Below, in pieces: positions 56,220 to 64,000 of a stretch of DNA of 64,000 nucleotides (position 1 is its first letter; each line of letters starts with the position of its first letter). The notes under the pieces were generated by a model. The model searched no databases. It was given only the letters and a program-made list of their open reading frames with translations, and was not told where the DNA came from. Made by a program: the position numbers and the translations under genes. Origin of the DNA: Cryptomeria japonica (lineage: Eukaryota; Streptophyta; Pinopsida; Cupressales; Cupressaceae); NCBI RefSeq assembly GCF_030272615.1, contig NC_081410.1:290469957-290533956 (forward strand), given 5' to 3'.

Positions 56220-57497
56220 CCTTCGTAAGCTGGATCATCCTCTTCTTCATCATTTTTCGCTTTCGCTGCTACTCTCGGACTTTGAAAAGGGATCATCTTC
56301 TCCTCAGCTACCCGTAAGACATTTGAATTGATGAACCCATGGTAGATTGATATCAATTTCATACCCTATTGGGGGAACCAGAATGCTATCCTCCTCAAAT
56401 CCCATTACCTTTTTGATGAAATCTAAACTTCTTCTCCTCACAGGAATACTCACTTCCTAGTGCACTTGATCCCAAGTGAACAATATTGGGAACCTAAGTG
56501 CTGGGACACCATTTTTACTTGCTAACCCATAGAAGGAAGATGAAGTAATAGTGAGATTTATGTCAATCTCACAAAGAGATCTGTCCATATCACCCAGGAA
56601 GCCTTCCTTAAAGATTCTTCTGCATAACGCTTATGTTGCCCCTTTATTTTCCCCTAATTTTAGGATAGTAGCCTGAAAATGAGCTGGAATGTCGGTATTT
56701 ACTTGATACCTATGATCATCTATAAGAAATTGAACAACCATAATGTCATAGATAGCATTGAGGAGAATAAGATGGGAAATATGTTGGACATTCTTGCTAC
56801 TAGGATATGTTGTAGTCATTGATGTCAACATATTCCTTTGATTTATTTCTCCAGTGATTGCAGACTGGTTTAGTGGGTTCATAGTTTAGTGTATGGAGTA
56901 TTTCTAGTATCATTATATCTTTCTATATTGATTTTGGTGATCAAAAAATCTTAATTGACCATATCATATGATCCAGTTTGCAATTTGTTTTTCTGATCAG
57001 TGCTTTGCAGAGTTCAGTATTTCCTTTGGTATATTTTGGTGTGATCAGATTTCATTCTAAGTTCTTGGGAGATTATTTGGAATGGTCTTGTGTATCTTCA
57101 TTTTAGATGGTTCATGATTTGGTGCTCTACAAGTTATCTTTAATTGAAATTGTCATCAGGCATTTGGTGATGATATTCTTTAAGTTCATTCCTTTCGGAT
57201 TATAGTCCAAATCTTGTTGTAAGTCAGTGAGACTTCCCTGAGGGTTGTAGCCTTCTGGGTTATTGTATCTTGAGTTGTAAGCTCTAAGCAGTGTGCTTGA
57301 ATGCTGGTGCATTCCCCATTGTAGTATATTCACATACTGCTATAGAGTAAAAACTGATTCACCCCCCCCCCCTCTTAGTTTTCCTTCATTATTGTTGGCA
57401 ACAAAATATTCGTCACTTGTTGGAGCCTCTTTCTTGTGATAGGCCCCAAAAAAGCCATTTGTCTCTTCTCTACAACTAACCTAATATTGGAATCCAT
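56220..57497 (-). pseudogene. Decayed ORF of unknown function, interrupted by a solo LTR
   Basis: The ATG at 57497 (MDSNIRLVVEKRQMAFLGP) leads to RLQQVTNI at 57409. After the solo LTR and one target copy the same frame continues SHLILLNAIYDIMVVQFLID, VNTDIPAHFQATILKL, SLCEIDINLTITSSSF, PALRFPILFTWDQVH, RRRSLDFIKKVMGFEEDSIL and VPPIGYEIDINLPWVHQF, then an acidic tail. Stops at 56631-56633 and three or more further on. The PPIGYEIDIN segment resembles the GYKIDFDI and GYEGDATT motifs of ORF-X, which is suggestive only. Bases 56000-56220 are unreadable. Confidence 0.55.
56782..57403 (+). repeat. Solo LTR of the Copia-B family, internally deleted, TSD AAATA
   Basis: TGTTGGACATTC to GTTGGCAACA, flanked by AAATA at 56777-56781 and 57404-57408. 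It is 622 bp against about 1,320 for the Copia-B LTRs, with one gap near 57140 (joining CTACAAGTTATCTTT to AATTGAAATTGTCATC) and one near 57347. The small hairpin is kept in a compensated form, AAGCA gtg TGCTT (57286-57298). Confidence 0.92.
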
Positions 57498-57530
57498 TAA
57501 AAAGCTTCACTCTACTCTGCAAAAAAAAAA

Positions 57531-58479
57531 GAGAAAATGATTGATAATTTGTTAGAAAAATTCATCTTAAAAAAGACGGTGAAGCTTCTCGAACAAGTTT
57601 GAAGCCCATAATGAGTGTCTGAATACACTTAAATCAAATATGCTACAATGATTTCTATAACATGGTTCACTTGTGTGAAGTTACCTCACAAAAGGATAGG
57701 CTATAGAGTTGGCACTGGAGGTACTTCCCACTGTCTATCTGACTTGATATCTCAAAACATCCACGTTCCTATGTCATTTAATGATGTTTATTTCAAGACC
57801 ACCATGACTCATAAAAATTTCCCCTATCAACTTGACTATATCGCTACTCTTCAAAATACTTTTTGAATCAATCAGTCTATTTAAATTTTGATGATATGCA
57901 CTGTCATCTCTGTTTCATATGGGCCCACATCTCACCTCTCACTTTCCTGATTTTGAAAATCTTTCTCACTCTAAGGAATATAAAACTTTATACCTTTTGC
58001 TATTTTGAAAATCTTTCCCGCTCCAAGGAATATAATATTTTAATGTTAGATTCATTAAAAGAAAATATTATGGCAGTTGTCTTTAAACATAAAAAGTTGA
58101 AATCCCCATATACCTAGTGCATTCTGCTTAACCTTTATGAATTTTACCTACTTAGTATTTTTCATACAAGGAGAGGAATGATAGGGAAATCACAAATAAA
58201 CTAATTCTAAAGGGCAAACTTGGGAAATGGGGTAAATAAAAATCAAACCTAAATATTGATTACCTATATTCTTGCCTAAATATATTTATATATTCTCAAA
58301 AGTTTGCCTATAAGAGCTAAATTGTTAGTTTTTATATATTTGAATTACTACACTGTTAATTTATTTTGATTACAGTATAATATTATTATATAGATTTTTA
58401 TATATAATATATTATATTATTGATGATATTATTTTATTATCAAATTTTTATATCATTATATTTAATAAGGATAATTAAA

Positions 58480-58481
<2 letters not shown>
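57531..58481. other. AT-rich intergenic DNA, no gene seen
   Basis: Bases 57648-58117 contain open frames of 70-85 codons without recognisable similarity or coding character. A 15-bp segment (CTCTAAGGAATATAA) and a variant recur 50 to 60 bases apart near 57970-58030. Nothing else supportable. Confidence 0.5.

Positions 58482-58552
<71 letters not shown>
58482..58552. repeat. (TG)n microsatellite, about 35 units
   Basis: An uninterrupted TG run of 71 bases. It explains the long Val-Cys ORF in this place, which is not a gene. Confidence 0.98.
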
Positions 58553-58554
<2 letters not shown>

Positions 58555-59360
58555 ATTTACTTATATAAAGTTTCAAAAGATTTAGAATTTGTCAAATATT
58601 TGTTTGGTGGATGTGTGAAAAAATTTGATAAAAAAATTTAAACTTGTTAAATATTATTTAACATGCCTAAAAAAATTCATTCTGATAGTGGATCATGAAA
58701 ATCTACTAATAAGATGTAAATTTTCCAAGCCAATTAGATTGGAGAAAACTAATTTCTATAATTTAGAAACTTAAAAATCATGCATCTTAACTTTATAAAA
58801 TTTAAAAAACATATATCCAAAAAAAAAATTCATAATTCTAATTTTAGTTTTTAAATAATTCTAAGCATAATCTTACTATATTCCTAATTCTTTTCATAGT
58901 TATAATTCTTTTGAGAATATAATAATTAGTATACTTATATTTAAAAAAAATAATACGTAAAATAATGTCGAGAGATATCACATAATTGTCTTGCATGTTT
59001 ATTAGTTGTCAAGGACATGGAGCTAAATAATGTTGAACTCTTTCACTCTTATTAAAGATGTAGCACTTTTATATACATAGAGACAAGTGGAAATGAAACA
59101 TGCATGCATTTACCTATCATCTACACGTCAAATTTCTTCAAAATCAATTTTTTGTTTATGGATATTTGTATGTCATTGTTGATGCCTCTCGGCATAATTA
59201 ATAATAATTAGGACTAAATTTTTCATTTAATTAATAATTATAAAATTGAAATTTTAAAATTATTATTTTTTATTTTTTATTTTTAAACAAGTTCTTCCTA
59301 GGGGGCATTACCCTTTCTATTAATAAATAGAGAAAACATTAGATAGAATACTGAGAGATC
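58553..59360. other. AT-rich intergenic DNA, no gene seen
   Basis: Long A and T runs and short repeated TTAATAATTA patterns. No ORF, repeat boundary or regulatory site I can support. Confidence 0.5.
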
Positions 59361-59675
59361 TCAGTTATATAGGTAAGCAATCCCATTCCCAATCTCTATC
59401 ACCCTATCAACTATCTCTTTTGCCATAACATCACCATTCTCCTTCTTGTAATTTGCAAATTTACCCATGCTATATTCCTTCATTATCCCATCTTTGAACA
59501 GAGTCCAGGCCTTCCTCATCTTCTTCTTCTTCCCCTTTGCATTTGACTTCCTGCTATATAGGATCTTCCCACCATCTCGATCTTCCTCTAAAAAAATTGG
59601 GTCATACACCAATCCATTTCTAGAATCTAGGGATAACCTCTGCCAATTTTCTATAGAAAACATCAAATCTTCCAA
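59361..59675 (-). CDS. Small unidentified ORF (104 codons), probably a gene fragment
   Basis: From ATG 59675: LMFSIENWQRLSLDSRNGL, VYDPIFLEEDRDGGKILYSR, KSNAKGKKKKMRKAWTLFKD, then KEYSMGKFANYKKENGDVM and IVDRVIEIGNGIAYLYN. The composition looks protein-like, with a basic cluster, and I see no transposon motif. No promoter or intron signals were identified and I do not recognise the family. It could be one exon of a decayed gene. Confidence 0.35.
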   Translation of the reverse strand: MEDLMFSIENWQRLSLDSRNGLVYDPIFLEEDRDGGKILYSRKSNAKGKKKKMRKAWTLFKDGIMKEYSMGKFANYKKENGDVMAKEIVDRVIEIGNGIAYLYN

Positions 59676-60055
59676 TCACACGTGTCACTTTTCCGGAGGA
59701 AGGTTGCGGAAATTTTTAACCCTCACAACTTTGGACTGAAATGCAGCTTATGTCGTCGATCAGTGATCATCATGATCTAACGTTCATCAAATTTTGTTCA
59801 CTTTTATTATTCAATGGAATTGTTAAGTATTTTAAAAATCTAAAAGATTATAAAATGATATATTGATTAAGGTTACGGTTTATAATATTTTATAAATTAT
59901 AAAACATTTCCAATCATAGTTTGTTTTGACAATTAATTTAAATAAATAATATACACCATTGGACCATGCCCTAGCCATGAAGGCTCTCAACTCCTCATCC
60001 AGCCTAGGAAAAACTTATTCAAGCTTACCCTATACCTATGGTAGGCTTGAAGAAA

Positions 60056-60271
60056 TTATTCTCCCAGAATCATCTTGATTGCATGCAGGACAATATGATG
60101 GTTTGTTCTCAGAGTTGAGACCAGACTCTTGTCTGTAATATTGTCAATGAAGGCCATTTGCTTTTTTGTATCCCTTAGAAGAATGGGCGTATCCATTTTC
60201 ACTCCTAATTTTCCCAACCACCATATTTTCCTGTCATCGTGTATTTCTTTTATCAAATTATTACTACTCAA
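60056..60271 (-). other. Small unidentified ORF (71 codons)
   Basis: LIKEIHDDRKIWWLGKLGVK, then TPILLRDTKKQMAFIDNITD and LRTNHHIVLHAIKMILGE. It reads like a protein fragment but has no recognisable domain and no supporting context. Confidence 0.25.
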
Positions 60272-60879
60272 CTAACTCTTAATTATTAACCGAGTGCTTG
60301 CTACTATATCATAATTTCATTTTGTTAACGATTCACAAAATCACACACATACATTTGTTTGGTTCATTTTCATATTCACAAATTATTAACTTGGTATTCC
60401 ATTGTAATTTCATTTTTTCCCATAAATTATTACACACGGTGACACAATTTTGACCATTTCATTCACAAACTGGAATCTGCTTAGTACAAAAGAATGAGAC
60501 TGGAAGCATTTTTTAAATCCACAAGGAAAAATTTCATTAATATATTTCATAAATTTATAATAGTCGACTATCGGAGTCCCTCCAAAACTTTAAAGCCAAA
60601 ATGAGGGAGGTTATGAGGAATTAGGGAAAAAAAAAACTACTAGGGCACTAGTAGTGGACCAGTGGTATGATGTTATCCAAAAAACAAAACAAAAAGCTAA
60701 AACCCTTCATGGGTAACCCTAAGGATCTTCCCCTTCTTCTAAGTAGAATTCTCTATAGAGGATAAACTCTGAAAATTCATCGAGCCATCTGTACTCTGGA
60801 AATTTATCCAGGAGAAACCATTTCCAAACTAAATCCCTACCAATCCATGCCCATTTCCTATGTCGCGTCAATAAGATCC
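60272..60879. other. Intergenic DNA, no gene seen
   Basis: AT-rich sequence without supportable features. Confidence 0.45.
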
Positions 60880-61330
60880 CCAATAAGATCTTATAATATT
60901 TTATACAAAACCTAAGGCCAAATATTAAGGTCGACTCACTAAAGATATTACAATTAAATAAATTACAAATAAGTCTTGATGTGATACAATATGTTGTCTC
61001 AATACATTTACGCATTATCCAATCAATAAATCATTTCCAAAACATGTCATGCTGATATGGAATATGTTATGATGTACCGGTCTATAACATAGACCTATCT
61101 ACAAGTAAAGGCAAATATGTTAACTCAAGTAGACCAATAAGCAAAACACCAAATCCAAACATCCAATCCATGTCTTTGACATAACCAAATGATCTCCTGA
61201 TGATAACAAGTCATTATGTGTGTGAAAATTTGAAATAAGTATCTATAAGCTGCAAGACACAATACTTCAATTAAGTCATTACATGTATGGTTAGATAGAT
61301 ATAAACATGAATATGAAAACCATAACAAAT
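60880..61330 (-). repeat. Diverged LTR fragment related to the Copia-A LTR
   Basis: Segments such as CATGTCATGCTGATATGGAA, then ACCGGTCTATAACATAGACC and AAAGGCAAATATG parallel 5050-5160 of the Copia-A LTR (CGTGCCATGCTGATCTGGAA, TACCGGTGTAACC, AAAAGCAAATATGC) in the same order and orientation. The ends are not defined. Confidence 0.6.
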
Positions 61331-62140
61331 CGACTAATTGGCTTCTAAAATATGCGAGTATAAGATTGCTCTTAGATTTGTATAAGAAATACCAGTGACT
61401 AGACTACACCAAGACAAAGGATTTAATCTATATGAGCATGATATTAAGCTAAATGGATGCAAGATGGATGAATGGATTCAAGAAATATGGAGTCAAGCAA
61501 TAATGAGTAAAATGAATATGGATTCAAGCAATAATGGATTAAACTAAATATGCAAAACATTAAACTAAGATGCAATAATCTCAAAAAGCAAGCACAATAT
61601 ATTCAATGACTCTAGACCAAAAAGTGTATAATAATAAATCTCCAGGGTGTTTTGAATGAGAGCTGAAGGATGAATTTATAGAGAATCACAAGAGAGATCA
61701 AGAAAAAGCACAATTTAGGATTAATTGAAATAATTGAGAAATCAAATTTAGTTAACCTTGAGATAGATTCCAATTATAGTTTAATTGAAATACATTCAGA
61801 TTAGAAGTTTGAGTTTGCATTAGAAATAAGAATTAATTAATTCCATGTATTTATGATAAAAATAGGTAATTCTTTGATTTATTCAAGAAAAGAGTCTTTT
61901 CAATGCAACTGAACTTCTTTTTCTCAAAAGCTTTGAGTTCTAATTTTAGAGAATGATTAAATTCCTTTAATTGCTTTTAATTCTTTTATTTTATTTTATT
62001 TAGTTCAAAGAATAGTTGATGTCTCAAGTTTGATTTCTCTCAAGTTTAATTCTTTTATTTTATTTTATTTGGTTCAAAGAATAGTTGATGTCTAGGAGAT
62101 ACCAATTCTGAACTTGATTGATCATGAACCAGATGAAGAG
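61331..62140. other. Repeat-rich intergenic DNA without a gene
   Basis: Short direct repeats: GGATTCAAGCAATAATG near 61520-61540 with a variant upstream, and CAAGTTTAATTCTTTTATTTTATT-type text near 61980 and 62040 (a roughly 60-bp duplication including GTTCAAAGAATAGTTGATGT). No ORF. Confidence 0.5.
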
Positions 62141-62600
62141 CGAGGTGTTTAGCTTGATTTGAAGCGACGAAGCTAAACAAAGTTGATTAAAGTGAAACCA
62201 ATCCCAAACTTGATTGATCAAGAAGTAGATCTTACTGATCTAGAACTTGATTGAACTAGACACAATGAGTGAAGATAAAATCGATCTTGAACTTGATGGA
62301 TCAAGACACAAAGAGTGAAGATAAACTGTCCATCTTGATTTGATCCGATGAAACCGAACACCTACTTAGATTGAGCGTGTGATCAAAGATACTCTTTAAA
62401 CTTTTGATTGAGTTTAAACAAATAATCAAATTGATGAAAAACAATGAAACTGATTAACGTTAAGAGACTGATTCAGATGAAGACAAATATTAGCTTGATT
62501 TGAAGCGATGAAACTGATATGCCCCTAGCGATTGATTTGATTCAGATGATCAAGAGATCTCAACTTGATATGAAGCGATGAAGCTGAGATGCCCCTTAGC
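62141..62600. repeat. Hairpin modules with a conserved loop
   Basis: Three modules share the loop GATTTGAAGCGATG (or one or two changes) but have different complementary stems: GTTTAGCTT/AAGCTAAAC at 62147-62178, ATATTAGCTT/AAACTGATAT at 62487-62520, ATCTCAACTT/AAGCTGAGAT at 62557-62590. A fourth, weaker one is at about 62325-62360. Two are followed by ATGCCCCT(T)AGCGAT. Confidence 0.72.
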
Positions 62601-63337
62601 GATAAGAATTTAATTTTCTTTAGTTGAAAAATATATTTGCTCGACTTTTGATGAAGATTTGAAAATTTTCTCGACTTTGAAGATGTTAGATCATGAGGTC
62701 ATTAGTATGCCCTCTCGGGAGTGAAATCAAAAGATAGCGAGGGTACATGATTATAGGCAATTTTTGGAAATGATAAGTTATTTGAGCATAAAAATTGAGT
62801 CAGAGGAATATTTGAAAATTTGGCATTGATTGATGAGAAATTGAGTGCAAAGCTGATTTGTAGAATTGAAATTGAGATTCAGCATTGATTCATTACAAAA
62901 TGAGCTCAATTTGAAGTAAGAATGAGCTTTTAATGAAAAGCGCTAAGTGGTCCAAATTGTATTGAAATTGACTATGAGAATGATCTTGGATTTCAATTTT
63001 GATCTCGAAAATGGAATCAGGATGAGCAAATTAGGCAAGGGTACAATTTTCATGTCCATCGGAGCAAGTTGAAAAATTAGGGTTTTGGCTATATATGGGG
63101 TAAAAGTGTCATTTTCAATTCATTTTAACCCTCCAAGTTTGAAAATTCAAAAAGCCTTCTATGAAGAAAAATGGTGGCTCCCACACAAGAGCATCGATTT
63201 GAGAACCAGAGATGTCATAATTGACCTTGGAACTATGAGCTAGCGGTAAGTGATTGATCTTAAGCCTCTTAATCATTTCAATTTTCAATTTTTTTGTTGG
63301 ATTTTTCATTTTTTAGCTTTGTAAATGTCGGGCATTA
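62601..63337. other. Intergenic DNA, no gene seen
   Basis: AT-rich, with repeated TTGA and GAAATTGA words; a 64-codon open frame at 63115-63309 has no coding character. It could be upstream sequence of the plant mobile domain gene. Confidence 0.45.
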
Positions 63338-63560
63338 TTGTTTTGTCATGCGAGACAGGATCCTATCTCGTACGACAAACTGATTAAGTTTGTTTTATTG
63401 TTTAAGTCTACTAGTTTTGTCATCCTGAACCTACCCTTCTATCATACGAGAACCTTCAAAAGAGCCCATGTTGTCGTGCTGCAACTAGTCTTGTGTTGTA
63501 TCAGAGTCTTTTGTCATCCTAGGCCTATTCCCAACTCTTACGAGTTGCTGCCTCTGTGAT
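63338..63560. repeat. Near-perfect palindrome and further hairpins upstream of the plant mobile domain exon
   Basis: TTTGTCATGCGAGA (63342-63355) and TCTCGTACGACAAA (63366-63379) are complementary at 12 of 14 positions and enclose the palindrome AGGATCCT. ACAAACT/AGTTTGT around GATTA follows at once, and AACTC/GAGTT around TTAC lies near 63530-63543. Each begins after a TTTTGTCAT-like word. Confidence 0.65.
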
Positions 63561-63712
63561 GTTTTGTTGTTTAAGAAATAGTAAGCATTTTTGAAGGTGC
63601 AAACTTGAAATTTTGATTTTACAGTTGATATAGTTGGATTTGCATGATGTTTTGCTTCTCTTATAGGCTAATTTGAAATGTTTCCTGATGTGTCATTGTT
63701 TGATTTTGGCAG

Positions 63713-64000
63713 GGTCGATTGCCCCATGTGTTGTTTAGATGTGTATATCCACCGATCATGACATTAGTTTGTCAGTTATCTGATGTTGATCAGACACATA
63801 TAGATTTGTGTAGATTGACTCATCTTCTCGAGTTGCCTGATATCCGTGTGAATCACGGTATGCTCGTTGCATTAGTTGAGAGGTTCCATTCATAGCATAA
63901 CATGTTTCATTTACTAGTTGGGGAGATGACGATCACTCTTGAGGATGTATACAGGATTCTTCATATCCCTTTTGCTGGGGATAAGGTAGATTATAATGCA
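63713..64000 (+). pseudogene. Plant mobile domain (aminotransferase-like, PMD) exon, with a stop, cut by window edge
   Basis: After TTTTGGCAG, a good 3' splice site (AG at 63711-63712), one frame reads RLPHVLFRCVYPPIMTLVCQ, then CRLTHLLELPDIRVNHGMLV, ALVERFHS, a TAG stop at 63893-63895, then MFHLLVGEMTITLEDVYRIL and HIPFAGDKVDYNA to the edge. The FHLxxGEMTITLEDVYRIL segment is the hallmark start of the plant mobile domain found in MAIL1/MAIN-like proteins and in many transposon-borne copies. The stop suggests a dead copy, whether host gene or transposon. The rest lies to the right of the window. Confidence 0.75.

Larger units (their letters stand above)
55935..57530 (-). mobile_element. Retroposon-like unit with decayed ORF and A-tail, split by a solo LTR
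   Basis: The minus-strand 3' end reads GCCCTTTACCGAT followed by an A run (plus-strand T run 55937-55945), like the LINE-2 end. The body (57497-56220) is a decayed ORF. It could be a 5'-truncated LINE tail carrying an ORF3-like gene; the 5' end near 57520 is set only by the ORF start. Confidence 0.55.

Noticed and set aside
58420-58641. Val-Cys repeat protein
   Set aside because: Pure translation of the (TG)n microsatellite.

Overview
The window is plant nuclear DNA, most likely from a conifer or another large-genome gymnosperm. This rests on the AT-rich composition, the density of old LTR retrotransposons and plant L1-type LINEs, and the near absence of host genes. The species is an inference. 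I see no intact host gene, no tRNA, rRNA or CRISPR. The only host-like coding sequence is a broken plant mobile domain exon at the right edge (63713-64000). I use my own labels for elements.

From 1 to about 46.75 kb the window is one stack of nested transposons. The outermost element is NX-a (minus strand; 5357-8094 and 44279-46749), a large non-autonomous LTR element whose left end lies beyond the window. Into it went Copia-A (minus, 1-5356, cut by the window edge) and Copia-B (plus, 8095-44278). Copia-B was itself hit twice. NX-b (minus, 8552-16894) sits in its 5' LTR and carries a solo LTR of another family (11299-12701). LINE-1 (minus, about 20430-41070) sits between its integrase and reverse transcriptase regions. 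LINE-1 was hit by NX-c (minus, 23809-30686) and by Copia-C (plus, 33831-39847). Copia-C is the youngest and best preserved: two 895-bp LTRs, a CTCTT target duplication, and one reading frame with four stops.

From 46.9 to 55.65 kb lies a second LINE, LINE-2 (minus), with ORF1, ORF2 (endonuclease, RT, zinc-binding, RNase H) and a 3' region holding a tandemly duplicated, hairpin-rich block. At 55.93-57.53 kb is a minus-strand retroposon-like unit with a decayed ORF split by a solo LTR of the Copia-B family (TSD AAATA). From 57.5 kb to the right edge the DNA is AT-rich, with a (TG)n microsatellite, two small unidentified ORFs, an LTR relic, more hairpin repeats and the plant mobile domain fragment.

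Three things deserve attention. First, the NX family (three copies) has copia-type LTR ends, initiator-Met primer sites and polypurine tracts. It has no polymerase; it encodes a coiled-coil protein with several CCHC knuckles plus a long second protein, ORF-X. Second, LINE-1 carries an unusual third ORF behind its RNase H domain. Third, several LTRs and non-LTR repeats carry small hairpins whose stems change in a compensated way between copies, which points to selection on RNA or DNA structure.
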